Part shown: positions 10,966 to 19,106 of the stretch, in pieces
Numbering within the stretch: the first letter of the stretch is position 1
Layout: the number at the start of each line of letters is the position of its first letter
Position numbers and translations under genes: made by a program
Source of the DNA: Nitrosotalea sp.
GTDB lineage: Archaea > Thermoproteota > Nitrososphaeria > Nitrososphaerales > Nitrosopumilaceae
DNA length: 35,070 nt
Direction of reading: 5' to 3'
Assembly: GCA_029850515.1 (NCBI GenBank)
Contig: JARCRW010000084.1
Coordinates: forward strand, 1 to 35,070
The notes under the pieces: model-generated
Database searches by the model: none
What the model saw: the letters and a program-made list of their open reading frames with translations, nothing else
Told to the model about the DNA's origin: nothing

Positions 10966-11304
10966 TTGTCCATCTCAAATACTGCATTACCTCTTCAGAT
11001 TAGAAAAACCATATTTGAAAAATTCAATGATACAAATGTTAGATTCACAAATGATGAAATCCTTGAACTGCTAAAAAATAACGGCCTTGACAGTTCTGTT
11101 ACAATTGATGATGTTGAGCAATATTTTAACCAGTTACGTGATGCTGGATTGATAAGGCAGATTGCCCAGAACTTTACCACTAATTGGTACAAACTCTTTG
11201 ATGTTGTAGAAGAAATCAAATGCAATTCATGCAACCGGGAAATTTACTTGGGAAAACTAGAACCACGAGTATGTCCCAATTCTGAATGTAAGGCAGCCAT
11301 TTAG
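10966..11304 (+). CDS. Small winged-helix-like protein with C-terminal four-cysteine zinc ribbon (TTG start)
   Basis: Helical LRDAGLIRQ wHTH-like segment, then CNSCNREIYLGKLEPRVCPNSEC. Directly after sufU. Confidence 0.72.
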   Translation: MSISNTALPLQIRKTIFEKFNDTNVRFTNDEILELLKNNGLDSSVTIDDVEQYFNQLRDAGLIRQIAQNFTTNWYKLFDVVEEIKCNSCNREIYLGKLEPRVCPNSECKAAI

Positions 11305-11307
11305 ATA

Positions 11308-11535
11308 TTACATTCTGGATGCAATTCCGGTACCTGGATCATATGCTATTCTCTGCACCCTGCCTATCTTGCCACTTTGTAGCTCTACTTTAATTCCATG
11401 AGGGTGAAAACTGCTTGAAGTAAGGATTCGTTTTACTATGCCATCGGTTAGTTTGCCGGTATGCTGATCCTGCTTTTGTACTATTGATACCAATACCCCT
11501 ATCTTGATTTTGTCTCTTGTAGGTATGTTTTCCAA
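11308..11535 (-). CDS. YwbE-family (DUF2196) protein
   Basis: IGVLVSIVQKQDQHTGKLTDGIVKRILTSSSFHPHGIKVELQSGKIGRVQRI is characteristic of the family. Confidence 0.85.
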   Translation of the reverse strand: MENIPTRDKIKIGVLVSIVQKQDQHTGKLTDGIVKRILTSSSFHPHGIKVELQSGKIGRVQRIAYDPGTGIASRM

Positions 11536-11553
11536 CGTGGGTCACATGTATTC

Positions 11554-12762
11554 TTATTTAGAACGGTATCTTGTGGCAGCTTCTTCTAATGCTTGAATCA
11601 TTGGTAGCTTTACACCTGTGAGGTATAGTACCAACGCACCTCCTGCGGTGCTTATGTGGTTTATCTTCTCGGTAAGACCATATCTTTTCAATGCTGCAGT
11701 AAGATGTCCACCGCTTACAATTGTGGTGGCAAATGAATTTGCTACTCCTTTAAGAAGCGACTCTGTTCCAAATTTGAAATTCTCATTTTCAAAAAATCCT
11801 GCTGGACCGCTCATGAATACAGTTCCTGCACTCTGGATCGATTTTAGGTAATAATCGACTGATTTTGGTCCCAAATCAAATATCTGCTCACCTTTTGCAA
11901 TTTCACGTACATCCATTTCTTCTCTTTTTCCGTTTCTTTCAACTGCAATGTCAACTGGAACTGAAAATACATCTGGGTATTCACCAATCAGGGCATGTGC
12001 CTTTGAGACTACCTCTTCTTCTCTCTTGATTCCAAGCGGGAACTTTATTCTTCCCTGAGCTCTCAGAAAGACATTTGCGATGACTCCTGTAAGGAGAACT
12101 TGGTCTGCTCTGCCGTTCTGGATTAGCTCCTTTATTGCCTCAAGCCTGTCAACCACCTTTGAGCCTCCAAGCACAACCACATGTGGTCCCTTGGCAACAG
12201 TCATTATTTCGTCTAGCTTTCTGACCTCACGTTCTACCAACTTTCCCGCACATGCTGGAAGAACATGTGCAAAACCGATTATTGATGGATGTGATCTGTG
12301 GGAGCTTGGAAACGAATCTAGTACACAAAGATCAAATAATTTTGAAAGTCTTTGTACCATTATTGTTTTAGACGCGTCAGAAGCTGAGAATTCGTAATTT
12401 TCTTCTGCACACAATCTCAGGTTATCGAGTAATATGATGTCACCATCTTTCATGTTTTTGATTTCTCTTTGTGCCTCTGAACCAATTACATCTTCAATGT
12501 ACTTTATCTTGCGGCCCAATATCTGCTCTAACACCTTTGCATGCTTTTCCATTCCGGTATAGTCCTTGTTGCCGACCCTTCCTTGGTGTGAACCAATCAC
12601 TACTTTGGCGCCCTCTAGGTCTTTGAGAGACTCGGTAGATTCTCGAATTCTGCTTGTCTCGATTATCTCCATTGTGACAGGATCTATGGGACAGTTCATG
12701 TCTACTCTTAGAAATACGGTCTTACCCTTTGTATCAAAGTCGCTAATTGTTAGGATTCTCAA
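11554..12762 (-). CDS. pgk: Phosphoglycerate kinase
   Basis: KTVFLRVDMNCPID, LDNLRLCAEENYEF, HRSHPSIIGFA, VLGGSKVVDRLEAI, FMSGPAGFFE. Confidence 0.95.
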   Translation of the reverse strand: MRILTISDFDTKGKTVFLRVDMNCPIDPVTMEIIETSRIRESTESLKDLEGAKVVIGSHQGRVGNKDYTGMEKHAKVLEQILGRKIKYIEDVIGSEAQREIKNMKDGDIILLDNLRLCAEENYEFSASDASKTIMVQRLSKLFDLCVLDSFPSSHRSHPSIIGFAHVLPACAGKLVEREVRKLDEIMTVAKGPHVVVLGGSKVVDRLEAIKELIQNGRADQVLLTGVIANVFLRAQGRIKFPLGIKREEEVVSKAHALIGEYPDVFSVPVDIAVERNGKREEMDVREIAKGEQIFDLGPKSVDYYLKSIQSAGTVFMSGPAGFFENENFKFGTESLLKGVANSFATTIVSGGHLTAALKRYGLTEKINHISTAGGALVLYLTGVKLPMIQALEEAATRYRSK

Positions 12763-12934
12763 TATCGTTCCTATCTTTGGATGTGGTTAAAATCTTTTAG
12801 ATGGTTATTTTTTGCTTGGCTAAATTTTATGAATGATTGTTTTTCCAATTGGGGTTATTTTCTTGAATCCGTTCCAGCCCGTCTTGATCCAAGTCTTGTC
12901 AAGGATTAGATTATAATTTTCAGTGGATGATTAC

Positions 12935-13018
12935 ATGATGCTTGAATTAAAAAACTGTAGATATTGGAAGGGTATCAAACTGGGCTGTGATCGTACGAGA
13001 TGCATCCACGGTTTCTAG
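12935..13018 (+). CDS. Putative 27-aa Cys/His microprotein
   Basis: ATG ATG CTT GAA ... TAG = MMLELKNCRYWKGIKLGCDRTRCIHGF. TATA-like ttataatttt lies about 25 nt upstream, in an otherwise empty intergenic region. Confidence 0.25.
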   Translation: MMLELKNCRYWKGIKLGCDRTRCIHGF

Positions 13019-13352
13019 ACTGTATTATTACTGGATGAAACATAGCATATGATTATCATTTTAAGATAAACAACAAACCATGGGGTGCTCTGTATGGCTA
13101 GGTGCATAAATTCTTCATAGTTATACAACCCTGTATGGCATGGCAGACAAAATGCTTTGTACAAATACCTGGCAGATCCACTGAAAAGTATGCACCAGTA
13201 CATATCACCATATAATTGGCATGTTTTGTATCTTGAATACTAGGAACAATTCTGGTAAAACAAAAATGAAAAAGACAAGCAATCTGATTTTAATATGGTA
13301 TTGCCAAGCAATGGTTGGATGTCATATCTAGGAGAGAATTTCACTGCAGAAC

Positions 13353-14003
13353 TTGATCTTTGACATACGAAGCAGGACATTTTTCTTACTATTGCTAGCT
13401 TTTCTGATTCTACTTTATCTAGCTGTTGCGAAAATAGTGTTTGTAGCTGATACAGGATTTGAAACAACACTTTCAAAACTTGTGGGCAATCCTGTAGTAG
13501 ATCTTACGATGGATGTGTTTACAGAACTTGGGTGGGTTCTGTATCCAATATTTATCAGCATTATACTATTTATCATAAAAAGAACAAGGCGTCTTGGGCT
13601 TGTACTCCTTCTCTCGTTATTGATAGGTACTATGGTTGCAGCCTATATGAGATGCTATACCGGGTATGAAAAGCCAGCACTTGATTTCATAGGTGCACAT
13701 CTGGCAATCAAATCTGGTGCAGATGTGAGTGTGCCATGTACCATAGATGGCACTTTTCCTGCAGGTGATACCGTGAGAACCACAATATTTGCATTTATCA
13801 TAGGGTATGCATTATCCAAAAGATTTCCACGCGGATGTTATCTTTTATGGATATATCCCGCAGTAGTCTCAATAAGCAGATTGTATCTATTACAAGAATA
13901 TCCGTCAACGGTAGTTGCTGGGGTGATATTTGGCATATTGATTGCGAATATAATTTCCAAAAAATTAAAGATAGAACTTATCTTTGACAAGTTAAAATCC
14001 TAG
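13353..14003 (+). CDS. PAP2-superfamily-like membrane protein with altered catalytic motifs (TTG start)
   Basis: Multiple TM segments. Degenerate motifs RCYTGYEKP, FPAGDT, SRLYLLQEYPSTVVAG in PAP2 order and spacing. Confidence 0.7.
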   Translation: MIFDIRSRTFFLLLLAFLILLYLAVAKIVFVADTGFETTLSKLVGNPVVDLTMDVFTELGWVLYPIFISIILFIIKRTRRLGLVLLLSLLIGTMVAAYMRCYTGYEKPALDFIGAHLAIKSGADVSVPCTIDGTFPAGDTVRTTIFAFIIGYALSKRFPRGCYLLWIYPAVVSISRLYLLQEYPSTVVAGVIFGILIANIISKKLKIELIFDKLKS

Positions 14004-14318
14004 CTCTTCCATAACCTTGGAGCTTATCAGAACCATCGCATAGTGGTCTGTGTCGTAACTGTATATCCAATATCTTACATCACGTTCTTGTTTTGCTTTT
14101 CTCAATCCAAAATTAAGCTCATTCATAATTGTAAAACCAATCTTTTTTGCAGACTTTTGCTCTTTTGTCATGATAATCCTGAATGCACCCTTTTGCGCTG
14201 AAAAACCAAGTCTTATCATTTGTTCAGCCAGATCGGGAGCCTTTCGCTCTTCATCGATCTGGAATGAATGAGCAATCGGTAGTTGTGATGGGTGAAATTC
14301 CATGACTTGTATATGCAC
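13992..14318 (-). CDS. Conserved-looking hypothetical protein
   Basis: 108-aa soluble ORF with natural composition. Converges on and overlaps the PAP2-like gene by 12 bp. Confidence 0.6.
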   Translation of the reverse strand: MHIQVMEFHPSQLPIAHSFQIDEERKAPDLAEQMIRLGFSAQKGAFRIIMTKEQKSAKKIGFTIMNELNFGLRKAKQERDVRYWIYSYDTDHYAMVLISSKVMEELGF

Positions 14319-14460
14319 TTGCTAAATAAAATCTACTTGGTGATACTTGGAACATCTTAAAATTTTGCTAAAAAGCTCAAAAATATGTTGAAAATTTTAA
14401 CTCATATGTCAAATACTGATCATAACAAAAACTTAATCGATTACAAAGGCTCATTATCGC

Positions 14461-15366
14461 ATGGCATCACTTGAGACTTTATCAAAATCATATGGTATGA
14501 AAAAGGCGGCAGTATCCAAATTGCGAAAACAAGCTGAAAATAAACTAAAAGAGGCGGTTTCTAAAAAGCGAAGAGCATCATTAGGTCTTGTTGCCTTGGA
14601 GAAACAAAAAGAAGATTTGACAAGGGCCAAAGATCATGTGGCCCAGATTCTAAACCAACATCTCTCTCAAAAGGCAAGCATTGAGAGGCTCAAAATTGCA
14701 GCGGAAGAGAGATTACTACATGAACAGGATACAAAAGACCAGGTAACCCAACAAAGTGAATATGGGTCCTCTGAAGACAAGAACTCTGTAATTGAAAGGC
14801 TCAAGTATATTGATGAAAAAATAGCTGAATTACATTCCGAATTAAAAGAAAGAGAATCTGGTCATGCTGGACTGGAAAAAGCAATAGAATCAAGTGAAAA
14901 GGAAAAATCCAAGATCGAAGGCCAGCTAAAAAAACAAGGTCACACCAAGCCTATCCTGATTGAGCAGCTAAAGGCTTCTACAAAAGCAGAATCTATCTTG
15001 AGACCAAAGTTTGAGTCTCTTTTAAAACTTGAAGCACAGGCAAGTAATGCATTGGCGACGGTACAAAAGAAATTGGCAGAGATTGCAGCTCAGAGAAGAA
15101 AGAAGATAGCAAAACTTGCAGCCATTAAAAGAAAAAGAATGGCAGCACTTGCGGCCAAGAAAAGAAAAAACAACGCAAGAAAATTGACCCTGAAAAAAAC
15201 CAGAAAAGCAAAGACAAGAAAGACAAAAAGAAAACCCACTAAATCTATAAAACACAAGACTCGTTCAAAAAAAGCATCGAAAAAAAAGGTGCTGAAAACC
15301 ATTAAAAGAACAGCTACTAGGACCAACAAGAGAACGACAGTAAAGAAAAAACCCCGACGCAAATAG
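14461..15366 (+). CDS. Coiled-coil protein with long Lys/Arg-rich (histone H1-like) C-terminal tail
   Basis: N-terminal heptad-rich region. C-terminal about 90 aa almost entirely K/R/A/T (KKTRKAKTRKTKRKPTKSIKHKTRSKKASKKK...). Confidence 0.8.
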   Translation: MASLETLSKSYGMKKAAVSKLRKQAENKLKEAVSKKRRASLGLVALEKQKEDLTRAKDHVAQILNQHLSQKASIERLKIAAEERLLHEQDTKDQVTQQSEYGSSEDKNSVIERLKYIDEKIAELHSELKERESGHAGLEKAIESSEKEKSKIEGQLKKQGHTKPILIEQLKASTKAESILRPKFESLLKLEAQASNALATVQKKLAEIAAQRRKKIAKLAAIKRKRMAALAAKKRKNNARKLTLKKTRKAKTRKTKRKPTKSIKHKTRSKKASKKKVLKTIKRTATRTNKRTTVKKKPRRK

Positions 15367-15409
15367 TAATCACGCGCACCATTAATATTGAATTAATTTT
15401 TCCGTAACG

Positions 15410-16189
15410 ATGTTGTCTCTTCCACAACGTATTGTTGTAGAATTTGCCGAAATGCCAATTCTTAAAAATCCATCACTTGTTTGTGGATTTCCGGGAAGTG
15501 GATATGTTGGTAAGATTGCAGTTGATTATATGATTGAAGAATTGAAGGCAATCCCGTTTGCAAACATGCTATCATCATCATTTCCTCCGCAGGTGTTAAT
15601 TCAACCTGATGGAACAACCGATCTTATGAAAAATACTTTTTACTTTTACAAGGGAAGTTCAAGTGATCTCGTTCTGCTAAGTGGAGATGCACAGCCTGTA
15701 ACTCCTGAAAGCGAGTATGAGATGGCTGAAGAAATTGTAAAAATCTGTGATAAACTTGGGATAAAAACTATCTACACGCTTGCTGCATACATCACAGGAG
15801 TTTTTTCTAAATCCCCCAAAGTTTATGGTACCAGCACCATTCCACAAATTGTAAATGACTTTCAAAACTATGGCATATCAACTATGAATAGTGGAAGCAT
15901 AACTGGAATGAATGGTCTTATTCTTGGTGTGGGAAAAAGAAAAGAAATAACTGGAATTTGTTTACTTGGAGAAACATCTGGATATGTTGTAGATGCCAAG
16001 GCATCAAAAATTGTACTTGAAACGTTGGTAAGGATGTTGAATCTTAAACTTGATTTGACTGGTATTGCAAAAAAAGCACAGGATACAGAACAACTGGTGA
16101 AGACAATTGAGGAACAAATGGGGCAAAGAACTGGGGGAAATTCACTACCAACGCCACAGCATGACAAAAAACTAGGGTACATCAGCTAG
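15410..16189 (+). CDS. PAC2 family (proteasome-assembly-chaperone-like) protein
   Basis: LVCGFPGSGYVGKIAVDYMIEEL, LLSGDAQPVTPESEYEMAEEIV, YTLAAYITG, GMNGLILGVG, CLLGETSGY. Confidence 0.88.
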   Translation: MLSLPQRIVVEFAEMPILKNPSLVCGFPGSGYVGKIAVDYMIEELKAIPFANMLSSSFPPQVLIQPDGTTDLMKNTFYFYKGSSSDLVLLSGDAQPVTPESEYEMAEEIVKICDKLGIKTIYTLAAYITGVFSKSPKVYGTSTIPQIVNDFQNYGISTMNSGSITGMNGLILGVGKRKEITGICLLGETSGYVVDAKASKIVLETLVRMLNLKLDLTGIAKKAQDTEQLVKTIEEQMGQRTGGNSLPTPQHDKKLGYIS

Positions 16190-16191
16190 AC

Positions 16192-16803
16192 ATGAAAAAA
16201 CGTGGACCAATAGTTGCAATTGCAGGTGCAGTCATGATTGTAATGGCTGCATCCATTGCATATTCGGTAATGCCAAAAACATCCATTGGCGGTGGGGCAG
16301 GGGATTTTTTTCCGTCGCCAGAAAGCCTGTTTGACAGCGTCTCTGATAAAGTAAGCATTGATGCAGGAAATGTATACACTTTTTCACATACTGTAAACGC
16401 TGCTCAGGTGCCACTGATGTGGGGAGTTCACGTTGTGGACTATAACCCAGATGATACTGTGGCAATATCTATAACGAATATCTTTGGAGACAAGTTTGGT
16501 TCGTTTGTAGACAATGATCCTATTTTTATAAAATCATTCAATGTACCCAAGGCAGATACCTATAGCTTTAACATAGAAAACAAGGGCAAGGAACCAATTA
16601 CCGTAGTGATGCTATTTACAGAAAACCCTGAACAGTCCAAAGCATTGACTGATCCCAACTCGCCATTTGTAAAAAACATACTGCCACTGGCAGAGGCTGG
16701 ATTCTTGTTGATTATAGGAATCATTGTGATAATATCTGGCGCAATACTTGGTGTAATAGATTGGAGAAAGGGAAAGAATCAGTCTAGTGGTAGATATATC
16801 TAA
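16192..16803 (+). CDS. Membrane-anchored hypothetical protein
   Basis: N-terminal hydrophobic segment, extracellular beta-rich region and C-terminal TM segment LLIIGIIVIISGAILGVI. Confidence 0.7.
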   Translation: MKKRGPIVAIAGAVMIVMAASIAYSVMPKTSIGGGAGDFFPSPESLFDSVSDKVSIDAGNVYTFSHTVNAAQVPLMWGVHVVDYNPDDTVAISITNIFGDKFGSFVDNDPIFIKSFNVPKADTYSFNIENKGKEPITVVMLFTENPEQSKALTDPNSPFVKNILPLAEAGFLLIIGIIVIISGAILGVIDWRKGKNQSSGRYI

Positions 16804-17099
16804 AATTCTAACACTACTAGTTTTCCAAATTTTCCAACATTGAGTGCATTTTCGCCTCTAAATGTAGAAATGTATCCATTTTCGATTCTTACCTTAGAAC
16901 CTTGTTTTACCATCTTTATCTGCGCATCCCATAGACTAAGCTTGATTTGTCCAGTCTCATCTTTTAACATTGCATCTGCAACTTGAGCTTGTCCACCAGT
17001 TTTGAGGTTGACAGTTCTTGGCTCGCTGATACTCTCGATGATTCCTTCAACTGGCTCTAGCTTGTTTTGTGGTCTGCTCAGTTGATCTATGCTTGGCAT
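16800..17099 (-). CDS. OB-fold nucleic-acid-binding protein (RPA/SSB-like)
   Basis: LEPVEGIIESISEPRTVNLKTGGQAQVADAMLKDETGQIKLSLWDAQIKMVKQGSKVRIENGYISTFRGENALNVGKFGKL is a typical archaeal single OB-fold. Confidence 0.88.
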   Translation of the reverse strand: MPSIDQLSRPQNKLEPVEGIIESISEPRTVNLKTGGQAQVADAMLKDETGQIKLSLWDAQIKMVKQGSKVRIENGYISTFRGENALNVGKFGKLVVLEF

Positions 17100-17236
17100 T
17101 TAACAAAATTTTCCATTCACAAATAATAAGTGTTTTGATGATAATTTCTGTTAAGATAACTAGGATCGGGGTCTGGGAAATACTAATTACTTTTTTCATG
17201 GATGCATTTCTTGCAATTTTATGATTGGTGATGTAT

Positions 17237-17605
17237 TTACTTGGTAATTATCTGGTTTTTCAACCACTGTGCAATCTGTTTTGTCGCCTCATTGTGTGAC
17301 ATGTCAATTATTGGCAAGAGAACATTATTGTTGTTATTTTTCAGGTATTGCTTGTATTGCGGCATCTCTGTGTATTCTATTGCTGCAAAATGTATCTTGC
17401 CTTCCATCTGGTCCTTGATAATCTCAGGCGTGGGGGGAAAACCTTGTGGTTCGTATAATATTCCGTCTGCCCAGCGCGCTGGAGGGGCAGAGCTGCCGAG
17501 AGGTACATTATTGGTCTTGATACTTAGAAAATCCTCAATGCTGTTGACTTTGACAAGCTCATGAATTATTATTTCGTTTATTGGTTGGTGCCTGATTATT
17601 ACCAT
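17237..17605 (-). CDS. Hypothetical protein
   Basis: 122-aa ORF with soluble, non-repetitive composition. Preferred over the antisense plus ORF 17241..17564. Confidence 0.5.
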   Translation of the reverse strand: MVIIRHQPINEIIIHELVKVNSIEDFLSIKTNNVPLGSSAPPARWADGILYEPQGFPPTPEIIKDQMEGKIHFAAIEYTEMPQYKQYLKNNNNNVLLPIIDMSHNEATKQIAQWLKNQIITK

Positions 17606-17672
17606 GTTTCTAAAGCAATCGGTGTATCATTTAATGGATCCTATTCGCTTTATTATCTGAAATATTCAATGG

Positions 17673-17765
17673 CTAGTATGATTGGAGAACAAGAACAATC
17701 ATTACAATTGTGAATGCGGTAAAGATGGAGCCAATTCCAATTGCCATCTTGGTGTTTCTACTCAT
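17673..17765 (-). CDS. Putative 30-aa single-TM microprotein
   Basis: Minus strand ATG AGT AGA AAC ACC AAG ... TAC TAG = MSRNTKMAIGIGSIFTAFTIVMIVLVLQSY, preceded by SD-like AGGAAGG. Below the ORF-track length cutoff. Confidence 0.45.
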   Translation of the reverse strand: MSRNTKMAIGIGSIFTAFTIVMIVLVLQSY

Positions 17766-17889
17766 GTATTTTCTACCTTCCTTTCGCTAATTTAAGACAT
17801 TACATGTATGGTGAAATACAGATTTTGGTTTTACCACACTTGGTTAACTTGATTAGATTTTAAATAAGGTAACAATAATTCCAGTCTGC

Positions 17890-18561
17890 ATGAGTGAACA
17901 ACCAAGACAATTTTTCAATTTCTCATTTTTTAAGGTAGATCCAAAATGGAGATGGATGGCGGATTTTGCAAAAGAAGAGTCTGCAAAAGAAGTAGAAATC
18001 ATCCTTAAGAACTCACAAATAAAATACAGGACATATTCTACACTGGGTCTGCGAGATGATGCAGAGTTTTTGTTCTGGTTTGTATCTGATTCTGTTGAGA
18101 AAATTCAGGATGTAATATCCAAACTATACCTTACAGTCTTTGGGAAATACATTGTACCCACTCATGTCTATCTATCCAGCACAAGACCATCAATGTATGC
18201 TGATAGCAAAACACAACGTGGTTGGCTTGGGGGAGAAGATCAAAAAAAATATGCCATCGTATATCCTTTCATCAAAACACGAGAATGGTATCTGCTGCCG
18301 CTTGAAAAGAGAAAAGAGATGATGGGGGAACACATACAGGTTGGGCACAAATATCCTGAAGTTTTGCTCAATACCACGTATTCATTTGGAATACATGATG
18401 AAGACTTTATGCTTGCATTTGAAACCGATACTTTGCACAAGTTTCAGGATCTAATAATGGATTTGAGAGAAACTCGAGTCAGCGGATACATTGCAGTAGA
18501 CACACCAATGATTGTATGTGTCAAAAAAGATATTGTTTCTTTGATTAGGAGTCTTGGATGA
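17890..18561 (+). CDS. Chlorite dismutase-family, HemQ-like protein
   Basis: MMGEHIQVGHKYPEVLLNTTYSFGIHDEDFMLAFETDTLHKFQDLIMDLRETRVSGY matches the Cld/HemQ C-terminal half, with a candidate proximal His in EH. Confidence 0.87.
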   Translation: MSEQPRQFFNFSFFKVDPKWRWMADFAKEESAKEVEIILKNSQIKYRTYSTLGLRDDAEFLFWFVSDSVEKIQDVISKLYLTVFGKYIVPTHVYLSSTRPSMYADSKTQRGWLGGEDQKKYAIVYPFIKTREWYLLPLEKRKEMMGEHIQVGHKYPEVLLNTTYSFGIHDEDFMLAFETDTLHKFQDLIMDLRETRVSGYIAVDTPMIVCVKKDIVSLIRSLG

Positions 18562-19106
18562 TGAAGGCTCTAAAAGAGTGGGCTACTGTAATAACGGCAC
18601 TTGAAAATGGAGACCAAACAGTTTTGCTTCGAAAGGGAGGAATACTTGAGACTGCATCCGGCTTTAAGGTAGAGGATAAAAAATTTGTACTCTTTCCAAC
18701 ATATGAACACCAAGACAACTCTTCTTTAAAATCACAATTTTACAGATATCTTGCGGATGTGAGAGAACAAAAACCAAAAGATGGTGTAAACAGAATTGCA
18801 TCTTATGCCGAAGTGCTTGCAGCGCATGATGTCTCTTCCATGAAAAAAATTGAAGAGTTGTCAAGATTTCATATTTGGAGTGACTCGTACATAGTAGAGA
18901 GGATGAACTGGATGCCACAAAAACCAATGACTGCAATGTTTCTCAAGGTGTACAAGATTCCTCCTATTGAGATTCCAGTTCTTCCTGAATATCACGGTTG
19001 CAAATCTTGGATAGGATTAAATGCTAATATTGAAGATGGATCAGCTGTTTTAAATGAAACAGATCTTCAACAAAAATTATCAGAGTTTAGGAGTATTGTG
19101 AATTGA
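18558..19106 (+). CDS. DUF1802-like protein
   Basis: ALKEWATVITALENGDQTVLLRKGGI, FVLFPTYEHQ, FHIWSDSYI. 4-bp overlap with the Cld-like gene. Confidence 0.75.
   Translation: MMKALKEWATVITALENGDQTVLLRKGGILETASGFKVEDKKFVLFPTYEHQDNSSLKSQFYRYLADVREQKPKDGVNRIASYAEVLAAHDVSSMKKIEELSRFHIWSDSYIVERMNWMPQKPMTAMFLKVYKIPPIEIPVLPEYHGCKSWIGLNANIEDGSAVLNETDLQQKLSEFRSIVN

Noticed and set aside
11618-12790. Plus-strand ORFs 11618..11851, 12080..12397 and 12566..12790
   Set aside because: They are antisense to pgk, whose motifs are unambiguous on the minus strand. Their translations are low-complexity shadow frames.
13015-13203. 62-aa minus-strand ORF in the 12763-13352 gap
   Set aside because: Atypical Cys/Trp/Tyr-rich composition, no promoter or SD support, overlaps the candidate repeat region.
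15022-15362. Minus-strand ORFs 15022..15255 and 15090..15362 resembling hydrophobic membrane proteins
   Set aside because: They are the antisense of the Lys/Arg-rich tail. AAA/AAG/AGA codons read as Phe/Leu/Ser in reverse, which creates artificial TM-like peptides.
17241-17564. Plus-strand 107-aa ORF
   Set aside because: Antisense to the more protein-like minus ORF 17237..17605. Its Cys/Ser-rich composition looks like a shadow frame.
17890-18561. Calling a true chlorite dismutase
   Set aside because: The distal Arg context of genuine Cld is not evident; HemQ-like/Cld-family is the safer label.
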